64,000 nucleotides of DNA from Stenopsyche tienmushanensis (taxonomy: Eukaryota > Arthropoda > Insecta > Trichoptera > Stenopsychidae), in contig WACJ01000010.1 in the NCBI GenBank assembly GCA_008973525.1, positions 186,001 to 250,000 of the forward strand, read 5' to 3'. Below are positions 48,070 to 60,727 of this stretch, one piece after another. A model generated the notes under the pieces. It was given only the letters and a program-made list of their open reading frames with translations. It was not told the origin of the DNA and did no database searches. How positions within the stretch are numbered: the stretch's first letter is position 1; each line of letters begins with the position of its first letter. The position numbers were made by a program, and so were the translations under genes.

Positions 48070-48555
48070 TTAGATGACCTCAATTATCTACAATTCAATG
48101 TGTCTTCTTTCAGTTGCATTGTCTATCACTCTACGCAGCATTTCTTGTTGGATGTTGTTTTATAGTCACTGGCTTATTCATATAGATACGTCCCAAAGGA
48201 AGAACTCTGGGGGGTTGAAATCAGGCAAACGTGGTAGCCAAGCAAACTTGGAATTTCTCGAAATTGCTATCTCCAAAAACGGTCTGCAATAGGTCCTTTG
48301 ACGCTCAAACAGTATGAGCTGTTGCATCATCTCCTTGAAGCCACATAAACGAAATATTTATCCATGGGGATCTTCAAAATCACATGAACGATTTTGAAAA
48401 TATAATCATTTATCTTAATTATTTTAATGCCCTTTTCCCTCATTAAAAAAACATCGATTGATTCGAGTCAAAATATCAAATTGTAACAATGAACATGTTA
48501 AGCAAACCGAATTATAGTTGTAAGTGGAGCGCCTAAACTGGGCCACCCTGTACGT
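48070..48555 (-). pseudogene. DDE transposase C-terminal relic with one TIR
   Basis: Minus-strand frames give GDDATAHTV (degraded QDGATAHTA), DLLQTVFGDSNFEKF, WLPRLPDFNPPEFFLWDVSI (degraded WPPRSPDLNPPEFFLWDY) and NNIQQEMLRRVIDNATERRH. This is the catalytic and C-terminal order of a large family of DDE_3-type insect transposases of the Tc1/mariner superfamily. At 48540-48555 the sequence AACTGGGCCACCCTGT, inverted ACAGGGTGGCCCAGTT, is a typical terminus. The N-terminal DNA-binding half and the other TIR are missing. The plus-strand 72-codon ORF at 48074 is its shadow. Confidence 0.75.
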
Positions 48556-48556
48556 A

Positions 48557-49250
48557 TTTACCGAAGCGTGCTAAGTATCGCCCAAGCGAGAAATGTACAG
48601 TTATTAATTTCACAGCACAAATGTAAGAGCTATTGTCAAAATAAATTTGAAAAGCTCGCTTTTCAACCGCATATTGAATTTTTCTTACGTGCATCTATTG
48701 TACAATATATACGTTGATTTTAATAAAATATATTTTTTTTAAATTTATTTAATTGCGTTTTGACAATAAAATGGCAAAAGATATCAATAAATTTATTAAA
48801 ATAGATGTGTAAGATTGTAATTTAACTTTTTAATATAAATCATATATAATAAATGAGCCATGCAGTTATATTTTCCCCCACTATTGCACGCCATTCGCGC
48901 GCATCTATCCCCACTCTTGCACGAAACTCCCTGCTTTTTATAAACGCACGAAGAGCTTGCACTAAAAACATTTGTTAACACATTAACAATCGCATGAAAC
49001 CGCACATTTCACAAAAAATCTTTAATTTAAAAGATCATTTTGATTTTTTATAATCGATACAATTGACAGATATTTTATATTATTTAAGTAATTTGACTTT
49101 GAAACAAATTTATTTTCCTTGTGATATTTTTTTATAATGAAGATAGATTTAATATCATTCTTGCATCGTATTCTTCATATATTCAAAGCAGGATTATAAT
49201 CACATCCATTATCCAATATCGGACATCTCCATAGAAGAATTATTTTTAGA
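48557..49250. other. No gene recognised
   Basis: AT-rich spacer. A 69-codon minus ORF (48796-49005) with a few Cys (SGDRCARMACNSGGKYNC) is not a domain I can name. Confidence 0.35.
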
Positions 49251-49254
49251 AAAT

Positions 49255-49575
49255 ATATGTTTGTTCGTATGTAATGCGCTGCCATACCGTTCATCATATT
49301 GCAATAAAACTTCATCCATTTATTGCTAAGAATTGCGCAAGTAGCATAGACATATAATAGTTTAAAATAGAAAAATCAATGTTTGTTTGTCCGTATTTAA
49401 TGTGCTTCCATACCGTTCATCCGATTGCGATAAAACTTTGTCAACTTACTGTTTACATTTGCGGAAAAAACATAGGCATAATAAAAATATTGTATGGATG
49501 TTAGCGTATATTGGTATGGTGAAATGAAGTTTGGGCTGCAGGCCGAAAAGATTGCAAGGCATGCCTGGTATTCGT
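49255..49575 (-). repeat. Dispersed repeat family A, copy 4 (inverted)
   Basis: On the minus strand it begins TACCAGGCATGCCTTGCAAT, has both sub-repeats (GGATGAACGGTATGGAAGCA and ATGAACGGTATGGCAGCGCA) with the ACAAAC motif, and ends near 49255. Confidence 0.75.
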
Positions 49576-49689
49576 TAAAATAAATTATAATTTGATTATT
49601 TGTGCAAATTTAATCACTCACCCAAGGGTGTCCCTGCACGACCTTATTAAACGCCTTAGCATTTACTTTTTAAAATCCAGGAAATAATG

Positions 49690-49855
49690 ATAAACCTGGA
49701 TCGAGATGATCAATCAAAAATATTAATATTTTCGATCTCCCAAAATAATTGGTATGGTGAAAAAAAATCCACAATCTGGATTTAAACACGAACCTTTACA
49801 TTGTGAGTTCAGGATCTTAGCCACTATACCAACACTTGGTCCAATGGTTCTATAG
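49690..49855 (-). repeat. tRNA-derived SINE (family B), best copy
   Basis: The minus strand reads GTTGGTATAGTGGCTAAGAT (box A, Asp/Glu-tRNA-like) about 30 nt upstream of GGTTCGTGTTTAAATCC (box B), then GGATTTTTTTTCACC and an AT-rich body shared with 7230-7290. A functional tRNA is excluded because the acceptor stem and anticodon arm do not form. Confidence 0.65.
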
Positions 49856-49885
49856 TAAAAATACATTCCAGCTCTTAAAAATACC

Positions 49886-51798
49886 CCGACCTCATGCATC
49901 TTGGATAGTCATTTCGAAATAAAATACTTTGAATTTCACCAAATCCAACAGATTTTCGCCAGTATTTTAGAGTTTTTTTTTAAGAAATAGAAATTCAACA
50001 GGGAATTTAGTTTTTTGTTAAAATATAAACACAATTGAAGTTAATGTAGATTATCTTGATTACATAGAATATGTTTTGTAAATTCTATTGTATTTTAATT
50101 CGCATCTACGAATAATGAATAATAAATGTTGTTCCGGCTTATTGCATTACGATTTTTTTCACTTCTTCTTTCTTTTCTTACATTGTGCTATTTTTTCATA
50201 TCTTTGAGGGGTGGGTTTAATTGTGAAATGTGAATATTTCATTTTTTTGCTACATTAAGTTAGCTAATATTAAGTCATTAATGCGAAAGACTACAATTTG
50301 GCCGCGCTCAGTCTCAGTTAACCCTCGTACTTTTCCCATTACAAATATTTAAATTATTGTAATAACGCAATCAAAGTATAAAACATCACCTTAAACTCAA
50401 AGATTTTAAAATATTTCATTCAAAATATTTCTCATATACGATTAAATCCCTCAAAAATACTTTTTTTAAAAATACAAGATGCTTAATACTTTTTTCTATT
50501 GTCATATTATGACGTTGTTGGTTTTACTGTAGTAAGTTTTCTGTTGTATGATTTAAACAACTCTAATCTATTCTCAGCAATAAAAGACTATTTTAAATGG
50601 GTTCTAAAACGAATGTTATAGTTCTATCCGTCGTGGCAAACAACAAAAACGATTGTTTGGAAGTAACTGCTGATATTTAAGGCGTAAAATTAATTTGTTC
50701 GAAACACAATTGCTATACTTTGATCGCAGTTAAGCTATTGTAGTACGCGGAACGAAAGTCAATATTAACTTGTTCGTTCGCAACGCGTTTACACGATTCA
50801 TTAAACTATCTCGTGTCGTGAAGAAAGTTAGGGTGTGCCTGCCTGAAGTTTTGGGTATGAGTTTAACGTGCTCATTTCTATATCAAAGCCTGAAATTGAT
50901 AGTTTGGCATCTTCGAAGAGCGTATTTTGAGGGGGCTCGTCAACAATTTGGTATGCAAATAATAGAACTTACATAGGAAAAGCTTGAGGCTTCTTTCAAA
51001 AACAGCTCAAGCTCTACAACATACTTCGGATAATATTTCAGAATTGAGGCTGAAAATAATTAAAAATGTAGACAACCCGTCATCGCTGAATGTAAAGCGA
51101 ATGTGCGAAATTTAATTAAACAATCCTTAAAATATACCATAGCCTTTGTATAAAAATATATTTCAACCCTTCAGAACATTTTAGCAAAGTACATAGATTC
51201 ACATTGAAATTGTAGTCCTAGTCAACTTATATCAAAAATAAACGACGTTTATTTAACAATAATTAAGATAAGTAGACTAAAAAGCAGCTTTGTTTTGATT
51301 TAATTTAATGCCGGCATATATAATTATTCAAGCTTCAAAAATTGTTATTAATGTCTGCAACGTTGAAAGCTTGGTAGACCCTAAATTTCCTGATTTACAT
51401 TGCATAAACCCTGTCTGAAACAAAAATTAGCTTTGTACGAGTAGAAATGTTTGTAAAATTTCGGTCGCTGCCTCTCGTACTATGAGGATTTATTACTACA
51501 ATTTGTTTTTTTTTTTAATAATTGAAGTTATGTACGTGGATGAAAATTATATTTTAATCATCTTCAATTTACTTTTACATTTTAAAAGGTTGTATTTTTT
51601 TTTAATATATGATTACTCAATAAAGTGCCAAAGATGCATTTTTTCATAGATATATTTTTATAAAGCATCTTAAATTTGTATTTTGCTAATAAAATGCATT
51701 CATTATTTTTATTTAAAGACCGTTATATGCCACAATTATATGATAACGAAATGTCATAGTTAAATTTTCGCTTATTCTATCCTAATAGCATTTTAATA
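49886..51798. other. No gene recognised
   Basis: AT-rich spacer. The 68-codon ORF at 50770-50976 has mixed composition (RVCLPEVLGMSLTCSFLYQS) but no known domain. Confidence 0.4.
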
Positions 51799-52324
51799 CA
51801 CTTAGGTCTGTTTTTATGTGATAGATACGTTCCACAGGCATAAAAAAGACTTTAACTACATAGAAAACTGAGGGATCGATTCCATTATTTTTAAAAAACG
51901 CATAACTTCAAATCACTGTGATAGAATGTACCAAAAGTCGCATAAAAAAAGTTTATAAAAAAATCATGTAAATAAAACACTACATATTTATCTTAGATTT
52001 GTGAACGATATAATGAATCGATTTCAAGTGTATTTCATATATATTTTTTATGTTCACGCTAAGAAATGCCCGAATATTATGTGCTATCAATAGTGTTTAT
52101 CAATTTTTTAAATACAAGTTTCATACACGCTGCGAGATTTAGCCATTCATTTTTTTACGCAGATCGCTATATAGAGTCATTTTTTCGCAGATCGTGACTT
52201 TACGTATTCGCATAAAAAAAGATTTGTTCTCTATAGAAAAATGAGAGATCAATTCCATTATTTTTTAAAATCGCATAACTTCAAAATCGCATAAAAAAGA
52301 TCCGCATAAAAACAGATCCAAGTG
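51799..52324. mobile_element. MITE family D, 526-bp copy with TA duplications
   Basis: The left end CACTTAGGTCTGTTTTTATG and the right end, inverted as CACTTGGATCTGTTTTTATG, form TIRs of about 23 bp, with TA on both sides (51797-51798 and 52325-52326). Inside, a second inverted or duplicated block recurs (GATCGATTCCATTATTTTTA and GATCAATTCCATTATTTTTT, with CGCATAACTTCAAA after each). The TA site suggests a Tc1/mariner-superfamily MITE. It has no ORF. Confidence 0.75.
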
Positions 52325-55295
52325 TACAATATTTCAGTCAACCCTCCTCCAATCTTATCAAAAAAAATCCTGTTGCAAAATTATTTTTATTCAAAGAACT
52401 TTTATAAAAAAAAATATTTAAAATACAAGCTACATTTTCTCGCTATCAACATTATATTTTAAAATTATACTTTAGAATCCTTTATTACGTCCATAATTTA
52501 AAGAAAGAAAATTTCGTCATCCTCTGGTTTGTGGAACGTTTACGAAGATGTTTTGTGGACCGCAAACGAGTGCTTTGCTTAAATCGTATAAGAGGAAAAG
52601 TTTTAAACCAAATTTTATCAAACTTTGGCTCGTGGCACACTTCAAAATTAGCGAGAATCCGCCAAACTTACTTCAGCTGAAGGTTTTTTTTAAACCTTAT
52701 TTTTTATTAAATGAAGAACTCTGGATTACATTAAATCTATTTTACTATGAACTCTCTACTTTATTCAATATTTAGAATTTTTTAATTTTAAAATTTTAAT
52801 GAGCGTACATCAAATTAGTGTTTTCAAGGATTCCAAGGACCCAAAGATTCTTTCAAATATCGAAATTAAAAATTATTTAATTATTTAATCCACAGAAACA
52901 TTCCAATGATCTGGACTATGGGGAAATTATTTAGTACGTCAACACTTTTAATAATATTTTTTTTCTGATATCTTGTCCTACTGGAATATTAAATTTTTCA
53001 AAAGTTCCTTTAAATATTTTTTTATAAAGTAAAAAGTCTTCTGTTTCCACAACATGCACTTCATTCTGCAATTTAAAAAAAATCAATAGTGGTCCCAAAA
53101 TATACTAAATCCTCACTAATCGGCTTTAAGTCTCTTGAAGCTTTCACCAAACAGGATATATCCAATCGATTCTTCTCCGGTTAAACTGCTTGTCTTGAAA
53201 GTTTATTACAAAGTATTAAAAAGCTCTTTGAAGACCGCATTCACGTACTTCTTTAGTTTCTTATCATCATTAATTAGATACTTTAATACTGATATTTTTT
53301 TTTAGAATTCTTACATATATACAGGTTCATTTTATTATAATACACTAAAATTAATCTATTTGAATAAAACATGCTATCGTGGATAAAATAAGTTTGATAC
53401 GTCGTAAGTATTCATTTTCCCGATCAATCATCTTGATTTATTGGATCTAAAAAAGTTTATATTATATTTAGATGATATATTAATTCGGCAAAGATGCTTA
53501 TAAATGATTGGTAACAATAATCAAAATATTATTTAAAAATTACGATAATTTCGTTATTCGCTCATAGATTTTAACACGTGAAAGCCACATAAAAAATTCT
53601 TTTCTTAGGAAAAAAAACCTATGAGAAACACCTATATTTTATCAAAAATACCATACCTTAATTAGAAGTATTAGAATAGAGAAACTATTTAACTTTATGA
53701 CTATATACTATCGAACATTTATAATCAATATGTATTCCAGATTACATTTTTTGGCATATTTTGATTAGATTCTATTCAAAATCAAAATGCAGATGTACTT
53801 TAGGCACAGGATGCATTATTGTGTTTTACTGCAAAATGAAAAGTCTCGTTTATATTAGGTCAACCCTCATATTACACAGTTATGCAGAACATGAAAAGAT
53901 TTGTTTGAGACTTTCGCAAATGTCGGCCTGATTACAACGAGTCAACTTAAGCAATTACAAATGTTCGTTTCGTAGTAAACTAGCGGAATATGAGATAAGG
54001 TTCGGGTTACATATAGGGTGCGTAAACCCTCGTCTATACATAGTTTGTGCCGTTTTTACTCAGCAAGCAGCTCGTTTATATTCTGCGAAGTGAAATATTT
54101 TGCATTTATTATATAATACCATAAGAATGGCATGTATTACTAATTAAAATTCTATGGCGGCCTAGTAGAAAACGGATTTTATTTTGTCCCTCGCGCATGT
54201 ACTAGGGGCACGTACGCACAGATAGTACTGCGGGTGATTGCCTTCTATGCATACGAAAAATTTCTAAACTTGGTATGATTTTATTTTTTCGCCTCTGACG
54301 GAATTGTAATGTATTTAATAAAGGCCCCGTATTTCATTCGCTTCCTTCAATACAAATGAAATTTCGCCGGAAAAATGTGTTCGCCTAAACATTGGGGACA
54401 ATAGGAGTTTCAGAAAGTTATTTAAGATTCATACGGAAGAAATAAGAAAAATCGGATCGCTAAATCACACGACCGGAGTTCCGAAGGTGTCGAAGTTTTT
54501 ACTCCAGGGCATTTGTTTCTGACTTTTGATCTATTTTCCCAATTGTCATGAGAGAATAGAGTTTCCGGTTTCGGTTACCAGAATCACTTGCTATTACTCC
54601 ATTCAATTCGGCCTTTTCTATAATTCCACTGCTTAACAGCGTGGTATATATACTTATTATGGCCTCGAATTCGACAAAAAGCCTCTGAAAAAAGTATTAC
54701 GAAAGAATTTTATTCGGTTTCATTATCTTATTATGCTGTAAGAATAAATTTTTACTAGTAAAAAACACTAGCTTTTTTGTGTTATATTTTACATTTAATT
54801 ATAGAATCAAATTTACATTAATCTAAAGTAATAGTTTCATGATTGGCACAAATTTTGGGTGTTTATACATAAAAATTAAAAATGATGGGCTTTATAAAAG
54901 GGCGTGTCCTGGTTGACACGATTTCAACCCTTCTAGTCATCAATAATTTAAAAAATGAAAAAGATTCTTAATTAATAAAAATGTCGCTATAATTTCTACC
55001 TCAAAGAAAAAAATACATTTTTACAAAATGGCGACTTTTAAAAAAAAAAAAAAATTTCAAATAATTCAAAATAAAATTTTGACACAAATCTGGTAGAAAC
55101 AATAAAAATTTAAATAAAGAGAGAACTCTGTAAATAATTATAATTTTTGAAATTTCTTTGAACCATATAATTTTAAAAGTCTAAACATTCAAAATATGCA
55201 ATAATATTCAAAAAAACAAAATCGATTTTTCCAAAATTTTAGACTAGACATTTTAACATCCGGCAGAAGGCAAATCTAATTATCAATTGTCAAAT
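52325..55295. other. Mostly featureless; coding-like relic at 52890-53260
   Basis: On the minus strand one frame reads LQNEVHVVETEDFLLYKKIF then KGTFEKFNIPVGQDIRKKN across about 52950-53080, with upstream pieces in other frames. It looks like degraded protein-coding sequence, perhaps a transposon, but I cannot name the family. 54130-54560 is less AT-rich, without identified content. The 75-codon ORF at 52548 is unassigned. Confidence 0.35.
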
Positions 55296-55299
55296 AGAC

Positions 55300-55365
55300 C
55301 AAATGTTGTTATAGTGGTTTAGATCCTGGAAGAATTAGAATATTAAGTATAAAAAATCCGCAATG
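55300..55365 (+). repeat. SINE family B head fragment
   Basis: TGTTGTTATAGTGGTTTAGA followed by TCCTGG matches the box A region of the SINE at 49690-49855 (GTTGGTATAGTGGCTAAGAT). Box B is not preserved. Confidence 0.4.
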
Positions 55366-56189
55366 TAAAATATACGCAATAACCAAACTGTCAAATCATA
55401 AATTTGCAAAAGAGTTCAACAATATACCGATTGACAATTGGCTGCAAATAAATCATTATAATGGCACTAACAACTGCAAAATGCAGTTATTTCATCAGAA
55501 TTGAGCTAAATGCGAAAAATATATAGATTTATCAAAACGATATCAATCAATTCAACGCGTCACATAAAGACTCTATTCTAACATCATAACATATAGAAGC
55601 AATTCAATAGGTTGTCAACAGACTACTGAAGCCATAAATTACTACGTCTGGTTTACATTGAACGTCAAGTATCGCTTGTCGCTTGTAAATTTAGATCCAA
55701 AGCTAATTTAAATCCTTTAAAAATCAAGATTTTCTCAAAAACCTTAAACATGAACAACGGATCTGAATTCCAGAACTCTCAACGATAGTTCTAATATGGT
55801 CTTTGGCAGTTACTGGTACACCATTCGGCTAGGAATGTAAATATTCAATGCCCAATATTAAAGCAAAATTTGGTCCATGTATTATATTTTAAAACAAATA
55901 TTTTAACATAAATATATCAAAACGGTCCCATGGTCAAGATTGCAAACAAATTTCGATTGACGATAAACATATCTTAATAATAGAATTAACAATTTATTTT
56001 CAAAACAATGCGAATTATTGAACTTCCTGGAAGCATTACACAATAACATTCCAGATGGTGATATGAATAAAATATAAATTACCTTAATTTCTATAACAAT
56101 TGGGAATAGAATTACCTTCCAGAAAGATCACTACAAGAGAAGGGGTGCATTAAATCGAGTATAAAAGCTGTGCAGGTCGCGATACAGTC

Positions 56190-56344
56190 AAGCTCCGAAT
56201 AAGCTTCGAGCCAGCTTCGAACTTCAAATCGGCTTCAGCTTGGCTCCGAATGAGCTTCGAGTCAGCTTTGAATCAGCTTCGACTCAGCTTCGAATAAGCT
56301 TCGAGCTTCGAGTCTCGTTCTAAGCCTCAGTCAGCTTCGAATCT
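56190..56344 (+). repeat. Imperfect 11-12-bp minisatellite (AGCTTCGA core)
   Basis: About a dozen degenerate copies of an 11-12-bp unit around AGCTTCGAATC/AGCTTCGAGTC, for example GAATAAGCTTCGAGCCAGCT, GAATCAGCTTCGACTCAGCT and CAGTCAGCTTCGAATCTAGT. It is locally GC-rich relative to its surroundings. Confidence 0.85.
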
Positions 56345-56426
56345 AGTCATCATCACACAGTCGTCGCAAGCTGGAAGGGCTGGAAGAAGCGCCCCGCGAC
56401 GAAAGAAACTGAGCCCCAACATTCGG

Positions 56427-56615
56427 CTAGGGCTCACCCACGTACAGTTGTTTTTTTTTAATTTTGACATCTGGAAGCTTGGAAGAAGTTTCGAAAAAGC
56501 GTTTAAAGTTTCTCCTTTCTTCAGCTTCGCGTAGTGCAGCTTCTCTTCGTCGGCCTATAACTTTGTGGATTTTATTTTTATTGACTTGAAATGTACTGGT
56601 AGTCTTCTTTAACAT
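56427..56615 (-). CDS. Exon-like small ORF, unknown product
   Basis: 62 codons, strongly charged, with balanced composition unlike the surrounding AT-rich ORFs: IGRRREAALREAEERRNFKR, then FFETSSKLPDVKIKKKQLYV, then GEP and a stop. The RRREAALREAEERRNFKRFF part could form an amphipathic helix or coiled coil. A donor-like GTGAGC sits on the minus strand at 56437-56432, just before the stop, so the frame might continue by splicing. No acceptor is obvious upstream of the ATG. It may be an exon of a host gene, a fragment of an unrecognised transposon, or chance. Confidence 0.3.
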   Translation of the reverse strand: MLKKTTSTFQVNKNKIHKVIGRRREAALREAEERRNFKRFFETSSKLPDVKIKKKQLYVGEP

Positions 56616-56640
56616 TAGTTATTTCCGATACATTAAGAAA

Positions 56641-59600
56641 AAAAAATTGAACCAACATATTAGAAGTCGATCCCGAGAATATTTTTAATTGAATAGTAGC
56701 TCCCAAGGCAAAAAAGGTTGGCCACCCTTGCCTTTGTGATATTTTTGTGTATTTTGCAATTTTTTCTTAATATTTCATATGTTATATCGAATCTCAGCGA
56801 TTTTCAAACGGGACGTTTTATCGAAAGGATTTTCAGCTTCTTGGAAAGGAAAGAAGGATAAAGATTTTCTATTTGTCTTCTATATACTGTTGATTCAGTA
56901 TAAAATTATTCGAATAGGAATTTTCAGCAGGAGACTATCAATTGGGAATATTATTAATAATGACATCGAAAATATTATTAAAAATTAATAATATTGAAAT
57001 AAAAAATATTTTTCTTAACTTTAATTTAGACATCTGATCATTCAAATAAAAAATATTTATGGGCAATTTTAAATATTCTTTTTACACAAATACCACATAA
57101 ATGACTATTGAACATGTGTTTTATCTCTTAATGAAAAACACTTTACCGATCGATCTGTTGGATGCAAATAACATACATTTGTGGATTGATACAAATTCGA
57201 ATTCACGTTCAATGCAATTTTAATCAGCATTTCTCTTACACCAATGTTAACCATATCCCTAAATTCGAATCATTTTGTGCAATTTTATATTATGCTCGTA
57301 TATGGAATTGGTTTAAGTTCCATTTCGATCAATGAAATTTATATTTAAATAAAAATGACCAATTCCAAGTCAATAATCATATCGTTGATTTATAAGTGAA
57401 TATTAAATATTGATTTTAACATAAGTATAGAGCGTCTTTCCAAAGTATATTTTTGAGATATGATAAACTGCATATTTTTTACCGGTTCCAAATTGTAGCC
57501 TTGTTTATTTTTTGAACCTTAACTGTATCGATATACATCTTAATAGAACAGACACAATTGTAAATTATTTAATTGTTTTATGGAATCAAATGTATTTTTC
57601 TTCAAATATCCCAGCGAATTTCCCATTTTGATCTATGTAAATTTATTCCTTTTTGTTATAAAAATTGCCTCATTTTTATACCGTTTACTGGACCATAAAT
57701 TTGACTGATGACGGTCTTATGAGTCTGAAGACGTAGTACATTTTTTACCCTAGTCCTTTACAGTTAACCTTAAGTTGTCGTCCTTACGTCCAATCTCATG
57801 TACTTTATTTCGAGCGAATTGCTGCTGCCACTTTTTGCAGCTTTTATTTTTAAAGTCTCGGCTTAAATCTAGTCAAAAATCAAAAGGAGATATGATATCG
57901 TATTTAAATAATTTAAAATTTGCGATTCAATTGATCGTATAATTTTTCGAGTCGAAATATTGAAAAATATGTTATTACATGATTAATATATGCTGTTTTC
58001 ATTCATCTTTCAGCGTTATATTTGTACCAATTGCGACCAAAATCATGACCTTATCATTGTCTCATAGCCACTTGACTCGATAAATAAATGGTATCTAAAA
58101 CATTTTAATTAATTCTACAATAGGACAAACGTATATTCAGGCATAAAATCATAGGACAATTTATCATGAAGACTTAATGAAAACAATTTTCCATATGATA
58201 AGCTTTCCCATCGCAATAAATAGGTCATAAGTTCAGCTATTTGATGTATTACCCCTTTTCCTGAACAGTTATGTATTTAACTGCGGATGTTGTATTTGGA
58301 CCTATCATTTAATTCATTGTTATAATTTCAGAAAACCCTAATTTACAATTAAACTGCCAATAACATATTTAATAATAAAATGAAAATCTAAGTATAATAT
58401 TTACAAAACCACGATGCAAATTTTCCCCAAATTAAGACATACAAAATTTGAATATGTTTCATTGTAGGCATAATTATATAAAAGTCATTTTTGTTCAATC
58501 CCATATCCATTTGAACATATTTAATATCAAATGTATTATTATTTTTAAGCAAATCGTAAAAAAATATTACAAAGGTTTATGTCTTAAAAATAACATGGAG
58601 AGGTGTACATATGATTAAAAATACGAAAGTATAATGAAACTTGCAAAGATAAACATTCAAGAAGTTTACGTAATCAGCAGCTGAACTAAGCTTTGATCTT
58701 GGTTGAAAATTTCCGCTTTGCTAATCAAACAATTTTTAAAAGAAAAACCTTTGTCCCCTTTTATTGACCTTTTCTTACCCTCTGAAAATTTTTAAATTTC
58801 GAGCATTTTAAAACTTTCTCACAGCGCTAGATTGTGTTCTAATTCTATGAATAAATTCATTTTATTCCCATAAAACTATATCGAAATTGGTGTTTTTTAA
58901 GATCCCACCTATGCCTATGAGGCATGATAAGAAATAATACTATTTAAATAGACTTTTGAACGTTCATCGTTTTAATATCTTGTTTTTAAATCCATCCATC
59001 TTATTTATAGCTCTATGAAGATTTAAATTTTAGTAAACATCTTTTCAAATATTTTTTTGCGGACATACAACGTTAATAATTCGCTGCTTTACGTTCTTAG
59101 AACAATATTCTCTCTCATTATTTCTGCGAAATGTTTCAAAGGATATAAAAGATTAACTTAATCTTACTACGGAGATAAATTTAATGAGGTATCGTGTTTA
59201 TAAATGTGCAAAGGTTCTAATGATATTATATGAACAGAGTGAGCTTTCCTATAAGCAACGAATGCAAGCTATGAGTTCTTTTAGAGACTTTACTGCAACA
59301 TAAACTGTAATACTGGCACTATTTTTTACATAAAAGCTTTATTTGCAGAATTTTTCATATTTAATGAAAAAGTGTTATTAAAGCTTTCCTTTCCTATATT
59401 CAAGTTTTGCTGCACGTTATTATCGCAGGCTTACACGTTAAACTTATTTTGGTCATAAATGTATAACAGTCGTTGATGGATTTATTCGTTAGCAATTTCA
59501 GGATCGAAAGTAGAGATAATAAACTTGTAAAATAATCAAAATAAATTTGAAAATTATAGATAGTTGATAATAATTGATGAAATTGCAATATTCTCTTATA

Positions 59601-60727
59601 TGACTTATTTCTAGTCGATCCCAGTTGACTTTTAGCCTTAGACAGATATTTATTGACAGCCTTTCATTATTTTTGTATGTGAGGTGATATACGTCGTAAG
59701 CAAATATGGCATATAAATCATATATGCCCCTATGTATAAATCAATAGAACTGTCGAGATACACTTTCGCATGTTATATTATATTTTGAAACTTTTTGTCT
59801 TCCCATTGATTTATAAGAATACAAATAAATCATAAGGGTGGCCCGAAGGGGAGGTTTTGCCCACACAATAGCACAACTCGAACGCATAAAAGCATTCCAG
59901 TTCGAAATCTAAACACCGTTTTTTTGCGAAATAATACAGCCGTGCGTCGGAGAAAATGAATGAATTCCTTATTCTTTTTTGTTTAAATGACGAAGCCAAA
60001 AAAATTAGTGACTTTCGAGGCTTTTCCCCAAGGATCACAAAAGAGCTCTCCTTTACGAATCATTAGACCCTATTAATTACAGTTGGCCGCTATAAGCTTC
60101 CCGGCACTTTTTTCTGCAAAAGGGCGTTTTAGATATTTCCTTTTGGTGCATATTGCCGTCCCGGAACAGTCCCTGCTATTAATTGAAAAGCTTTCAAAAA
60201 AAAACTCATTTTCTCCCCCCTCGACTTTAACAGATTGTTTCCAAATGCTAAAAAAAAACAACATAAAATTGCATTCATTTAATACAATTTATACGATCGA
60301 TAGATTTCTGAAATACACTATATGCATTTTCTTTTATCAACTTTATCAACGAAGAAATCAATTCCAAACTTGTTGAAAAAAAATCTATTTCAACAACCCT
60401 GACTCTTAGGACATAGGGTTTATGTGTGAAACCTAGCAAAAGACACTTCTAATCCCCTAAAAATATGCTTCGGCCCATACGCCAAGAATCCTGTATTAGG
60501 GTTCTCAATCGAATATTCGAATATATCTGCCTTTTTTTAAAAATTCGTAAATTTGAATATTTATAAAATTAATTGGATATTATTCGATTTTTTTATGAAG
60601 TCATTTAGAAAGTTAAAAAAAAGATGGAACTCAATAAGCATGATGGTAAAAATATTCTTTTTACCCTCTGAATCAGTCAAAAAATCATTAAAGGATTTAA
60701 AATCGGGAATTATTACTGATAAAGAAA
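56641..60727. other. No gene recognised
   Basis: AT-rich spacer. 59820-60260 is less AT-rich, with overlapping ORFs on both strands (75, 63 and 97 codons) and no recognisable domain. Other ORFs (56779, 59400) are low-complexity. Confidence 0.4.

Noticed and set aside
48074..48292. 72-codon plus-strand ORF as a gene
   Set aside because: It is antisense to the transposase relic, which has clear family motifs on the minus strand.
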